DNA of 64,000 nt from Halanaeroarchaeum sulfurireducens (GCF_001011115.1 NZ_CP008874.1:682001-746000); one strand, 5' to 3'. Positions 18,669-26,264 are shown, counted from the first letter of the stretch. Notes: a model not told the origin generated them from the letters alone. Numbers and translations are program-made.

Positions 18669-19166
18669 ATGGTTTCGATTCATCCGGCACAGCGCGTCGC
18701 CGTGCTGGCGGACGCGCAGAATCTCTATCACTCCGCCCAGAGTCAGTTCTCTCAGAACGTCGATTACGCCGCGCTACTCGAGAAGGCCGTTCAGGATCGC
18801 GAGCTCACTCGGGCCATCGCGTACGTCATCCGCGCCGATTCTCCCGACGAGGAGCGGTTTTTCGAGGCGCTGACGGACATCGGCTTCGAGACGAAGATCA
18901 AGGACATCAAGACGTTCGCCGACGGGACGAAAAAAGCCGACTGGGACGTCGGGTTGAGTCTCGACGCCGTAACGCTCGCCGACCACGTGGACACGCTGGT
19001 CCTCGTCACCGGTGACGGGGACTTTTCGCGGCTCTGCTCGCACCTGCGTCACGAGGGCGTTCGCGTCGAGGTCATGGGCTTCGGGTCCTCGACGGCCGAG
19101 GAATTGATCGAGGCGACCGACTCGTTCATCGACCTGAGCGAACGCAAGGAGACGTTCCTCCTGTGA
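18669..19166 (+). CDS. NYN-domain protein (LabA/DUF88 type), putative ribonuclease
   Basis: 165-residue single-domain protein with PIN-like NYN fold. Acidic residues for metal binding: AVLADAQNLYHSA near residue 14, KKADWDVGLSLDA near 94-103, and VTGDGDFSRLC near 116. The ATG at 18669 follows a TATA-like CTTAGG region at leaderless distance; the longer frame upstream overlaps the phosphoesterase gene and is not used. Family members are thought to act on RNA. No toxin or antitoxin partner is visible next to it. Confidence 0.82.
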   Translation: MVSIHPAQRVAVLADAQNLYHSAQSQFSQNVDYAALLEKAVQDRELTRAIAYVIRADSPDEERFFEALTDIGFETKIKDIKTFADGTKKADWDVGLSLDAVTLADHVDTLVLVTGDGDFSRLCSHLRHEGVRVEVMGFGSSTAEELIEATDSFIDLSERKETFLL

Positions 19167-19204
19167 GTCCACGGCGAGAAATCCTGGGACCGTTCCGAAG
19201 CGGC

Positions 19205-19212
19205 TTTATTTA
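19205..19212 (+). promoter_or_regulatory. TATA box of the PUA-NAC-trmI cluster
   Basis: TTTATTTA centred 26 nt before the ATG at 19234; one of the best matches to the archaeal TATA consensus in the window, predicting a leaderless mRNA. Confidence 0.7.
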
Positions 19213-19233
19213 CCTCAGGTCGACGATCTATCG

Positions 19234-19710
19234 ATGAACGGTGCGGACCTTCCTGCGCTTCGAACGCTCGCCGACTACCAGTTCGGAGCCGGAGCGGGGA
19301 CGGGGCTGTTTCCGTCGGCCGGTTCCCTGCGGATACAGCGATCGAGTTCGGGGCGGCCCCGTCAGGTGCTGGCCGAAGACGGGCGCATCGTCTCGCTGGG
19401 GCTCGACGGACGGTTCACGCTCGGGATCGAGGGTGGCCGACGGCTGGTCGCGACCCTCGACCCGCCGGCCTATCGGGTCGTGGTCGGCAACGAGAGCGAA
19501 CCGTTCGTTCGCGACGGGAAGAACGTGTTCAACAAGTTCGTCAGCCGGGTCGACGACGCGGTTCGGGCCGGGGACGAGGTGGCTGTCGTCCACGAGGGGG
19601 GAGACGTACTCGCGGTGGGTCGGGCCGAACTCGATGCGGCGGCGATCCGAGACTTCGAGACCGGCATGGCCGTCAGCGTCCGCGACGCCGCCGGGTCGAT
19701 CGACCGCTGA
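19234..19710 (+). CDS. PUA-domain protein, stand-alone relative of the archaeosine TGT C-terminal region
   Basis: 158 residues. The N-terminus LRTLADYQFGAGAGTGLFP and the C-terminal PUA domain (about 80-155: YRVVVGNESEPFVRDGKNVFNKFV and GDEVAVVHEGGDVLAVGRAEL) match the C2-PUA part of archaeal tRNA-guanine transglycosylase, but no catalytic barrel is present. RNA binding is likely. First of three genes with NAC and the tRNA m1A methyltransferase TrmI, pointing to a role near tRNA or nascent-chain handling (inference). Confidence 0.82.
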   Translation: MNGADLPALRTLADYQFGAGAGTGLFPSAGSLRIQRSSSGRPRQVLAEDGRIVSLGLDGRFTLGIEGGRRLVATLDPPAYRVVVGNESEPFVRDGKNVFNKFVSRVDDAVRAGDEVAVVHEGGDVLAVGRAELDAAAIRDFETGMAVSVRDAAGSIDR

Positions 19711-19754
19711 TCGGGTTCGCCACGCTTTTTTCCCCCGGTATCGAGTGTTCGGGT

Positions 19755-20132
19755 ATGTTTGGAGGCGGCGGCATGAACCCACGCAAGATGGAACAGATGA
19801 TGGAACAGATGGGAATCGACGTCGACGAACTCGACGCGACGGAGGTCATCATTCGACAGAGTGACGGGACCGAACTCGTCTTCGACGACCCCGACGTCAC
19901 CCGGATGGACGCTCGCGACCAGCAAACCTATCAAATAGTCGGGGAGCCGACCGAACGCGAGGCTGCCGAACCCGCTGAGACGGCGGAGAGCGAGGAAACC
20001 GCCGAGGACGCGATCCCTCAGAGCGACGTCGACCTCGTGCGCGAACGCACGGGTGCGAGCGAGGACGACGCCAGGGACGCACTCGAAGCGACCGACGGCG
20101 ATCTCGCCGCCGCCATCGACTACCTCGAGTGA
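19755..20132 (+). CDS. nac: Nascent polypeptide-associated complex protein
   Basis: 125 residues. N-terminal Met/Gly-rich helix GGGGMNPRKMEQMMEQMGI, then the NAC beta-barrel (EVIIRQSDGTELVFDDPDVTRMDA and QTYQIVGEP), an acidic linker, and a C-terminal UBA domain (about 85-125: IPQSDVDLVRERTGASEDD). Archaeal NAC is a homodimer that contacts the ribosome tunnel exit. The stop overlaps the GTG of trmI. Confidence 0.93.
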   Translation: MFGGGGMNPRKMEQMMEQMGIDVDELDATEVIIRQSDGTELVFDDPDVTRMDARDQQTYQIVGEPTEREAAEPAETAESEETAEDAIPQSDVDLVRERTGASEDDARDALEATDGDLAAAIDYLE

Positions 20133-20848
20133 TTCTTCTCGTCCGTGACGGCCGGGAGTTTCTCTGTGCGCCCGGCGACGAGGTGCATACGGATCTCGGG
20201 GTCGTCGACGTTCCGACGGACGTCTCGCCGGGTGACGTCGTCGAGTCGCATCTCGGCGAGTCCTTTGCCGTCAGGGCACTCCGGGGCCCCGATCTCTTCC
20301 AGCACTTAGAGCGCACGGGCGCACCGATGATGCCCAAGGACGTCGGGCTCGTCATTGGACACACGGGCGCGGCCGCTGGCGATCAGGTGCTCGACGCGGG
20401 CACCGGAACGGGCGTCCTCGCCGCGTATCTCGCCAGGGTGGGCGCGGAGGTTCGAACGTTCGAGGAGGACCCGGAGTTCGCGGCGGTCGCGCGGGAGAAC
20501 ATGGACCTCGCCGAGGTGGCAGACCGCGTGACCGTTCAGGTCGGCGACGTGACCGACCATCTCGACGACGCCTCCGGGTTCGACCTGGTGACACTCGACA
20601 CGGCCGACGCCGTCCCGGTCGTCGAACGAGCGCAGGACCTGCTGGTGTCTGGTGGGTTCGTCGCCGTCTATTCACCATTCGTGGAGTCGGCCCGTGAGGT
20701 CGAACTCGCGGCCCGCGAGGCCGGACTCGAGTCGATCGAGACTGTCGAAACCATCCAGCGCGAGATGGACTTCGACGACCGCGGATCGCGCCCCGCGACG
20801 AGGGGCGTCGGGCATACGGGCTATCTCACCTTTGGTCGGAAATTGTAG
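20129..20848 (+). CDS. trmI: tRNA (adenine-N1)-methyltransferase TrmI
   Basis: 239 residues, starting at GTG overlapping the NAC stop (GTGA). N-terminal small barrel (VRDGREFLCAPGDEVHTDLGVV), then the SAM-binding Rossmann domain: VLDAGTGTGVLAAYLARVG (motif I), RTFEEDPEFAAVARENM (motif II), and LVTLDTADAVPVVERAQDLL. GAPMMPKDVGLVIGHTGAAAGDQ before motif I is typical of TrmI. Archaeal TrmI makes m1A57/58 in the T-loop. Last gene of its cluster, followed by the accessory region. Confidence 0.92.
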   Translation: MILLVRDGREFLCAPGDEVHTDLGVVDVPTDVSPGDVVESHLGESFAVRALRGPDLFQHLERTGAPMMPKDVGLVIGHTGAAAGDQVLDAGTGTGVLAAYLARVGAEVRTFEEDPEFAAVARENMDLAEVADRVTVQVGDVTDHLDDASGFDLVTLDTADAVPVVERAQDLLVSGGFVAVYSPFVESAREVELAAREAGLESIETVETIQREMDFDDRGSRPATRGVGHTGYLTFGRKL

Positions 20849-21257
20849 CGAACAGGCGGTGGCACACGCTCCACGAGGGGGCCACCGCGCTCCCGCCACG
20901 CCCCCGTGGCCGGTCTCAGAGCACACACCGCCCTGGACCGGTCTTCGTATGTGAAGGTTCGTTCCGTGCTGTCCGTCGCGGGGCGGTTTTGCCGATCATC
21001 CGAAAGGGGGGAAGGCGGACCCCGCCCGAATCGATTGCGTCGCGCCGAAAACGCGGCTTTTTGGTCCAGATTTTTAGTCGTCGCGAGGGACCGGAGGTCC
21101 CTTGGACCGTGCGAACGGGGGATGAGCGACGACCGAAGGGAGTCGCTTGCAAAACGAGCGGAGAACGAAGTGAGCCGTGAGTTAGAGCGCGCCGTGAGCA
21201 GAAGGGGTTCCCGCAGTGCCGAAGGCACGAGGAAACCCCTCGTCTAAAGGAGAGACA
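20849..21257. repeat. Gene-free stretch with structured haloarchaeal-type intergenic repeat
   Basis: No credible coding frame. The first ~120 nt show nothing clear. From about 21050 it holds a TTTTTGGTCCAGATTTTT-like segment, then nested inverted repeats: AGGGACC/GGTCCCT (21086-21092 with 21096-21102, 3-nt loop) inside GGTCCA (21063-21068)/TGGACC (21103-21108). It continues with purine-rich GAGCG/GAAGTGAGC phrases and a hairpin at 21203-21240 whose tip is GTGCC-GAA-GGCAC. I have seen this kind of composition between haloarchaeal genes, but no function is known to me. It may be the insertion platform for the adjacent IS. Confidence 0.55.
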
Positions 21258-21297
21258 GCGCGAGTTCCCCACCCCACCGTGGGCGGGGGTGAAGCGC
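21258..21297. repeat. Candidate left-end subterminal hairpin of the IS
   Basis: GCGC (21258-21261) pairs with GCGC (21294-21297); inside, CCCC and CCCA (21267-21270, 21273-21276) pair with TGGG and GGGG (21280-21283, 21285-21288). Imperfect hairpin one base from the tnpA stop; could be recognised by TnpA and could also end the tnpA transcript. Confidence 0.55.
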
Positions 21298-21298
21298 G

Positions 21299-21706
21299 TC
21301 ACTCCGGCGCGTGTTCCGTCTCTTCAATATACCGCTCAACCACCTCCTTCGATACTGCACCCGTCGTTCCCACGTAGTACCCGACCTTCCAGAACCCACC
21401 ACCCCAGAAATACGACTCCCGAATCTCGGGGTCCCGCTCCAGCAAGTGCTTTCCTGAGTACGACTTGAACTGTCGAGCGATGTTCGAAGGGCTATACTTC
21501 GGATCTGTTTGCACGAACAGGTGAACGTGGTCGTCTGCAATCTCCAACGCCAGAATCTCGTGTCCAAAGTGGTCAGCAGTCTCATCAAACAACTCCCGCA
21601 CATCGTTCTCAACCACATCGAGAACAGGGTGGCGGTACTTCGGACACCACACGAAGTGATACTTGCAGGAACTAACCGAATGTGCATGACTGCGATACTC
21701 CTCCAT
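21299..21706 (-). CDS. tnpA: IS200-type Y1 (HUH) transposase
   Basis: 135 residues. The HUH pair is in EIADDHVHLFVQ (His60, His62) and the catalytic Tyr is Tyr126 in EVVERYIEE, as in IS608-type TnpA. N-terminal SSCKYHFVWCPKYRHPVL and GGGFWKVGYYVGTTGAVS are typical. It would cut single strands at the left and right ends next to the hairpins and move the element by peel-and-paste. Starts divergently from tnpB with about 45 nt between the chosen starts. Confidence 0.93.
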   Translation of the reverse strand: MEEYRSHAHSVSSCKYHFVWCPKYRHPVLDVVENDVRELFDETADHFGHEILALEIADDHVHLFVQTDPKYSPSNIARQFKSYSGKHLLERDPEIRESYFWGGGFWKVGYYVGTTGAVSKEVVERYIEETEHAPE

Positions 21707-21750
21707 CCCTAATCCCTACATTTATGACAGTATGGAACGATTGTCAATGT

Positions 21751-23055
21751 ATGGGTGAAGAAGCCACGAAAACGATTCAGACGCGCCTTCACGTCGCGTC
21801 TGGTAAACGGTCGTGGCTTCACGACGCCCGCCTCGCATCACGCGAGATCTTCAACGACACCATCCGCCTCACACAACAGGGATACACGCGCACCGAGATA
21901 CAGGAAGCGGTTGACCGCGACGACTTCTTGCGGAACAACAAGTGCGCAGTCGTCGGCAAAGCCCTCCAAACGTGGGACTCCTACCAATCACTCCTCGACT
22001 GGTGGCACGAACAACACGACCCTGACGGAGGGAAACCGACACCACCCAGCACCGACACATCTGGTGCGTATCCGCTCGTGATGGCGCACACGGAAGGCTA
22101 CCGCCTCACCGTGGACGACGACACCAACCGCGTACAAGTCCGCATCAGCCCGAAACCTTACAAGAAAGTGAAAGGGAACCTGCGCGGTGAACAGGACGCG
22201 ATGGATAAACTCCGAGATGCCATCACGTCGGACGGGGTAGATGTGGGGCAGGCCGAACTCCTGTACCGCGATGGCGTGTACTACCTACACGTCACGGTCA
22301 CACGCGAGTTCGACGTGCCCGACCCCGACAACAGCGACACACTCGTCGGCATGGACATCAACGAGCGCACCGTCGCACTCACCGCCCTCGACCGCGAGAC
22401 AATGCGGACGAAGGGCACACTCGTCCTCGATTATGGGCGGGTCAAGCAGGAACGACAACGTTACCATACGATTACGAAACGCTGTCAGGAACACGGCAAG
22501 ACGAGCATCCACCGGAAACTCGGTGACAAGGAAGAACGATTCACCGAGTGGGTGTTACATCGGCTCTCCCGTGCTGTCGTGGAGTTCGCAGACCAGTTCT
22601 CGAACCCGGTCATCGTGTTCGAGGAAATGAGCGGAATCCGCGAGGAAATCAAGTACGGGTCGTATATGAACCGCCGATTGCACAAACTCCCATTCCACAC
22701 GTTCGAGACGTTCGTCTCGTACAAGGCGACGTGGCGAGAGATTCCCACGGATACGGTGGATTCATATTATAATTCGAAGACGTGTTCCTGCTGTGGTGAG
22801 CGCGGGTATCGGCAGGGACGGCGGTTCCGGTGTCCCAACGACGAGTGTGACGTGATGCAAGACCACGCTGACCGAAATGCGTCGGTGAATATCGCGTGGC
22901 GTGAGAAAGCGAAACTCGATGGTAACGAGTCGGATTACCGGACTCACAAAACCCAGCCACAAGTACGGTTGGTGCGTCTGTCCGGGTCGGGGCGTGTAAG
23001 CCGCCCAACCTCATCCCGCTCGCTTGCCGAGCAGGGAGTGCTAGCGCACAGCTGA
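21751..23055 (+). CDS. tnpB: TnpB, RNA-guided RuvC nuclease of the IS
   Basis: 434 residues from the ATG at 21751. Longer starts at 21724 and 21682 exist, but a TATA-like CTACATTTA just before 21724 puts transcription start close to 21751. RuvC-I Asp202 in VGMDINERTVAL, RuvC-II Glu291/292 in VIVFEEMSGI, zinc finger Cys345/348 and Cys361/366, and RuvC-III Asp374 in QDHADRNASVNIA are all present, so the nuclease should be active. TnpB homologues are guided by an RNA ending in the element's right end and protect the element by cutting empty donor sites (established for IS605 TnpB). Confidence 0.93.
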   Translation: MGEEATKTIQTRLHVASGKRSWLHDARLASREIFNDTIRLTQQGYTRTEIQEAVDRDDFLRNNKCAVVGKALQTWDSYQSLLDWWHEQHDPDGGKPTPPSTDTSGAYPLVMAHTEGYRLTVDDDTNRVQVRISPKPYKKVKGNLRGEQDAMDKLRDAITSDGVDVGQAELLYRDGVYYLHVTVTREFDVPDPDNSDTLVGMDINERTVALTALDRETMRTKGTLVLDYGRVKQERQRYHTITKRCQEHGKTSIHRKLGDKEERFTEWVLHRLSRAVVEFADQFSNPVIVFEEMSGIREEIKYGSYMNRRLHKLPFHTFETFVSYKATWREIPTDTVDSYYNSKTCSCCGERGYRQGRRFRCPNDECDVMQDHADRNASVNIAWREKAKLDGNESDYRTHKTQPQVRLVRLSGSGRVSRPTSSRSLAEQGVLAHS

Positions 23056-23095
23056 GGGAACTACAAAAGCCTCGGGCCACCGCGCCCGAGGTTGT
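22950..23095 (+). ncRNA. Candidate omega/reRNA scaffold at the 3' end of tnpB
   Basis: TnpB guide RNAs usually overlap the tnpB 3' end and run to the right end of the element. Here the stretch after the stop (23056-23095) ends in a perfect hairpin, CCTCGGGC (23070-23077), loop of 6, GCCCGAGG (23084-23091), preceded by ACTACAAAAG. The 5' limit is arbitrary. The guide would lie immediately after the element's right end, at roughly 23096-23120. Inferred from position and structure only. Confidence 0.45.
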
Positions 23096-23122
23096 TTACG
23101 GTGTTCTTTGCGTGGTAGTGCT

Positions 23123-23179
23123 TTCAATGGTAGCATTGAAGGTGTCCTAGGATAGTGTGCATACTCCGCGCACGCGGAG
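23123..23179. repeat. Two further hairpins between tnpB and fic
   Basis: TTCAATG (23123-23129) and CATTGAA (23134-23140) form a perfect 7-bp stem with a GTAG loop; CTCCGC (23164-23169) and GCGGAG (23174-23179) form a 6-bp stem. They lie in the convergent space after tnpB and fic and may end one or both transcripts or belong to the IS right end. Confidence 0.5.
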
Positions 23180-23258
23180 GTGTTGGATATGGAACGCGGT
23201 GAATCAGGCGCTTGTGGGGACTGCTCACCGGACGAGTCAGGGTGGGGGATGAGGGTTT

Positions 23259-24407
23259 TCAGGGGTTACTATTGCTGAGGATGTCGAAAATATCGACAGC
23301 CTTCCATTCTTTGTATCGCTGTTTCCCGGTTGTTTCCTCGAGAACACCGTCAGCTTCCAGCTGAGCGATGGCATTCCGCGCCGTTTGGCCAGAGACATCC
23401 AGCAGTTCGCTGACTTTGTTCGCATCGACGTAGGGCTCCTGGAAGAGTCTGATTCCGAGTCTGTCAGCAGCTGTTTTACCGCTTCCGTACCGTTGTTCGT
23501 ACTCTTGTCTGAGTTCGCGGAGGTCCTGCGTTCGATCGTATGCGGCTTTGGCCTGCTCTCGGATTCCATTGACGAAAAACTCTATCCATGGGCCCCATTC
23601 CCCACGTTCGCTCACAGCCCGCATTTTTCGAACGTACTCGATCTTGTGTTCGTTGAAGTAGGCACTAGGGTAGAGATATGGCTGTTCCAGATATCCGTGC
23701 TGGATTAATTGTAGTGTGATCAGGATCCGGCCCAGCCGACCGTTCCCATCTTCAAATGGGTGAATTGTCTCGAATTGGTAATGTGTAACTCCTATCTCAA
23801 CGAGTGGTTCGTCACCACTCTCGCTGGTAATATAGTCTACGAGGTTCTGCATGAGACTTGGGACTTCTCTCGGAGGTGGGGGTATGAATGGCTCTTCGCT
23901 GGCAGATGGAGGCGGTATGTGTACTGACGAACTGCGGAATTGACCTACTTCATTCGCATGACCCCGAGCTTTATCCATGAGTGTTTGATGAAGAGCTTGT
24001 AACAGCCCAATGTCAATTGTCCCGCCCTCCTGAACCTCCTCTGCACCGTCGCGAATAGCTGATTCGTAATTAAGTGCCTCTTTGACACTTGTATCTGTTA
24101 TCGGGCCGTCGCCCACTTCACGCGGCTTGAACATTTTCTCCATGTTGATGTCTCCGCCCTCTATGAGGATAGATTCGACTGCTTCACGCCGAACCATTGT
24201 CGTATACAGCAATGGGCTTGTGTCAGATTCGGCCCCAATGGCAGCTAGTCTTCCCAGTTGGAAAATCGCATCACGTAGTGTCGATTCAAACCCGTCTGGG
24301 AGCGAGATCTCCTTAGCAGGGGGTAGGGGATCTGGAATGTACCACTCACCGTCTCCAAATGACCGGTATTCTCCTGGTACAGATTCTGGGAGCGAAGGTG
24401 GAGCCAT
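23259..24407 (-). CDS. Fic-family AMP-transferase with N-terminal inhibitory helix and C-terminal winged helix
   Basis: 382 residues. The Fic core motif HPFEDGNGRLGR (216-227) is complete, so the enzyme is predicted to transfer AMP from ATP to a protein hydroxyl. An inhibitory motif (S/T)xxxE(G/N) is seen as SILIEG (79-84), the class II arrangement that blocks the ATP site from within the same protein. The flap region includes HANEVGQFRSSSVHIPPP. The C-terminal ~70 residues (VDANKVSELLDVSGQTARNAI) look like a winged helix, suggesting self-regulation. Lower G+C than core genes and position next to an IS point to transfer. No antitoxin partner is needed or seen. Confidence 0.9.
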   Translation of the reverse strand: MAPPSLPESVPGEYRSFGDGEWYIPDPLPPAKEISLPDGFESTLRDAIFQLGRLAAIGAESDTSPLLYTTMVRREAVESILIEGGDINMEKMFKPREVGDGPITDTSVKEALNYESAIRDGAEEVQEGGTIDIGLLQALHQTLMDKARGHANEVGQFRSSSVHIPPPSASEEPFIPPPPREVPSLMQNLVDYITSESGDEPLVEIGVTHYQFETIHPFEDGNGRLGRILITLQLIQHGYLEQPYLYPSAYFNEHKIEYVRKMRAVSERGEWGPWIEFFVNGIREQAKAAYDRTQDLRELRQEYEQRYGSGKTAADRLGIRLFQEPYVDANKVSELLDVSGQTARNAIAQLEADGVLEETTGKQRYKEWKAVDIFDILSNSNP

Positions 24408-24431
24408 TTTGGCTACATTGATTTGAGTTCG

Positions 24432-24438
24432 CTATATC
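24432..24438 (-). promoter_or_regulatory. TATA-like box of fic
   Basis: Minus-strand GATATAG centred about 28 nt upstream of the fic ATG at 24407. Confidence 0.55.
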
Positions 24439-24462
24439 CAAAAAACCCCCCGGTAAATTTGT

Positions 24463-24523
24463 CTTAGAACTGCCCCGGCACCGTGGTTACATATACTTCG
24501 ATCCTTACTTTCCTTGTTCTAAG
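24463..24523. repeat. Inverted repeat upstream of fic
   Basis: CTTAGAAC (24463-24470) and GTTCTAAG (24516-24523) are perfect complements 45 nt apart, lying 56-116 nt upstream of the fic start. Spacing suits a two-site operator with looping; the rest of this 182-nt region is A+T-rich and holds no gene. Confidence 0.5.
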
Positions 24524-24589
24524 CCAAATCCCCTTCTCCATCTAGGATTGAGGCCAATTTCCCATCACGCTGATCTAAAAAGGTGGGTT

Positions 24590-24901
24590 TTAGTGATCGT
24601 CTTCGCGCCACTTGTGCTCGCACTCGGTGCAGACGAAAAACCGCGTCTCCGATTCGTCCGCCGCGCGAATCTGCTGTAAGTACCAGTACGCCGTATCGTT
24701 GCCACACTCCGGGCACCTGGCGTCAGTCGTCGGGAGGCCGGTCTCGCCCTCGTCGCTTTCGATGATCTCGCTCACTTCCTGCTCCTCGGAGACGACGAAC
24801 TCCTCGTCCGGGTCCTTGACCTGGGTGTTGTCGCAGTTCGCACACACCCAGACGCCGTCTTCGGCTCGCATCATCGAGCCGCATTCGTCGCAGAATTCCA
24901 T
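24590..24901 (-). CDS. tfs: Transcription elongation factor TFS (TFIIS/RPB9-like)
   Basis: 103 residues with two zinc ribbons: N-terminal EFCDECGSMMRAEDGVWVCANC and C-terminal ARCPECGNDTAYWYLQQIRA. The hairpin tip ADESETRFF carries the acidic DE pair that stimulates RNA cleavage by RNA polymerase. The ATG at 24901 is supported by TTTATC at 24925-24930 (minus strand). A longer frame upstream overlaps the divergent MFS gene and is not used. Confidence 0.93.
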   Translation of the reverse strand: MEFCDECGSMMRAEDGVWVCANCDNTQVKDPDEEFVVSEEQEVSEIIESDEGETGLPTTDARCPECGNDTAYWYLQQIRAADESETRFFVCTECEHKWREDDH

Positions 24902-24924
24902 GTATCGGAACACACCGCCGAGCC

Positions 24925-24930
24925 GATAAA
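24925..24930 (-). promoter_or_regulatory. TATA box of tfs
   Basis: TTTATC on the minus strand, centred about 27 nt upstream of the tfs ATG; suggests a leaderless transcript. Confidence 0.6.
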
Positions 24931-25013
24931 CGCCTTGCGCTCTCTTAGCAACCCATGCCGATCGGGCACGCCCTTCACAACTGGCAAGGGTCGGGACGCG
25001 CAACCCGGATCCG

Positions 25014-26264
25014 ATGAGCGTTCTCGGCACCGACCGGCGAGTGCTGGTCCTGGCGTTCGCCCGGATGGCCGACGCGATGGGAAACTCGTTTCTCATCGTG
25101 ATCCTCCCGCTCTATATCGCGTCGGGTCAGATCGCGATCGACGCCATCGTGGGCACGAGCGTCCTCGGCGTCCAGGTCACGGAGTCGCTGCTCATCGGAA
25201 TCGCGCTCTCGCTGTTCGGCTTTCTGAATAGCTTCAGCCAGCCGTTCGTCGGCCGACTGTCGGACCGACTCGCGAAGCGGAAGGCGTTCATTCTGGTCGG
25301 ACTCGCGCTTCTCGGAACGGCCAGCGGCGTGTACATCTTCGTCTCCTCCTACTGGGCCGTCCTCGTCCTCAGGGCCCTCCAGGGGATCGGCGCGGCGCTG
25401 ACGATTCCGAGCACCGTCGCGCTGGTCAACGAACTCGCGACGTCGGCCTCCGAGCGGGGCGGGAACTTCGGCGTGTTCAACACGTTCCGCCTCATCGGGT
25501 TCGGCTTCGGACCCGTCGTCGCCGGGCTTGTCGTCGATATCTGGGGCTATCACGCGGCGTTCGGCGTGGCCGTCGCCGGCGCGTTTTTCAGCTTCCTGCT
25601 CGTCGCCGCCCTCGTTTCGGACACCGAGGAGACCAAATCCCAGGCGGGTGAGGACCTCTCGATCGCCGTACTGGGGCCGGGCGATCGATTGCTCGACCCG
25701 GTGTTCGCCCTCGGGATCGGGACGGTCGTGATGGGAATCGCCATCGCGATGTTCGCCACACTCGAGGCCCAGATCAACGCCCGCCTGGACCAGCCCACGT
25801 ACCTGTTCGGGCTCCAGTTTGGCGCGGTGACGATCGCGAATCTCGTCGCTCAGATCCCGGTCGGGCGCGCGAGCGACGTCTACGGGCGCCGCCCATTCCT
25901 CCTCGTTGGATTCCTCTTGCTCGTGCCCTCGACTGCCGCCCAGGGATACGTGACGACGATCGCGGGAATGGTCGTCGTGAGGTTGGTCCAGGGCGTCGCC
26001 GTCGCGATGGTCTTCGCGCCGTCGCTCGCCCTCGCGGGCGACCTTGCCAAAAAGGGGGCCTCGGGGACGACGCTATCCGTTCTCACCATGTCGTTCGGGC
26101 TTGGAACGGCGCTGGGACCGCTCACGTCGGGGTATCTCGTCTCGTTCGGGTTCGCCGTCCCCTTCGTGGTTGGCGCCGTGCTCGCGGTCGGCGCGACGTG
26201 GCTCGTCTACTCGCAGGTCGATGAGACCCTCGAGTCGGCCCGTTCGCTGCCGTTTCCGAAGTGA
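25014..26264 (+). CDS. Major facilitator superfamily transporter
   Basis: 416 residues, twelve hydrophobic segments. The loop 2-3 signature is visible as GRLSDRLAKRKAFIL, and the equivalent in the second half is GRASDVYGRRPFLLV. RALQGIGAALTIPSTVALVNEL resembles the motif found in multidrug and sugar effluxers. Substrate cannot be read from sequence. Divergent from tfs, convergent with the enoyl-CoA hydratase gene (stop codons adjacent). Confidence 0.88.
   Translation: MSVLGTDRRVLVLAFARMADAMGNSFLIVILPLYIASGQIAIDAIVGTSVLGVQVTESLLIGIALSLFGFLNSFSQPFVGRLSDRLAKRKAFILVGLALLGTASGVYIFVSSYWAVLVLRALQGIGAALTIPSTVALVNELATSASERGGNFGVFNTFRLIGFGFGPVVAGLVVDIWGYHAAFGVAVAGAFFSFLLVAALVSDTEETKSQAGEDLSIAVLGPGDRLLDPVFALGIGTVVMGIAIAMFATLEAQINARLDQPTYLFGLQFGAVTIANLVAQIPVGRASDVYGRRPFLLVGFLLLVPSTAAQGYVTTIAGMVVVRLVQGVAVAMVFAPSLALAGDLAKKGASGTTLSVLTMSFGLGTALGPLTSGYLVSFGFAVPFVVGAVLAVGATWLVYSQVDETLESARSLPFPK

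Larger units (their letters stand above)
21258..23095. mobile_element. IS200/IS605-type insertion sequence with divergent tnpA and tnpB
   Basis: Both the Y1 transposase and TnpB are full-length with intact catalytic residues. Left boundary is set near a GC-rich hairpin just after the tnpA stop and right boundary just after a perfect 8-bp stem hairpin behind tnpB, the two subterminal structures expected for this class, which has no terminal inverted repeats. Exact ends are not determinable from one copy. Local G+C is below that of the flanking genes. The element sits between trmI and a fic gene. Confidence 0.8.

Noticed and set aside
20906-21247. 113-codon frame before the IS, translating phrases such as FLVQIF and GERSEP
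   Set aside because: These phrases come from a recurrent non-coding haloarchaeal intergenic sequence, not from a conserved protein.
24432-24589. Prophage or integrase remnant beside fic
   Set aside because: No integrase, tRNA or direct-repeat attachment site is visible; the IS alone explains the accessory character.
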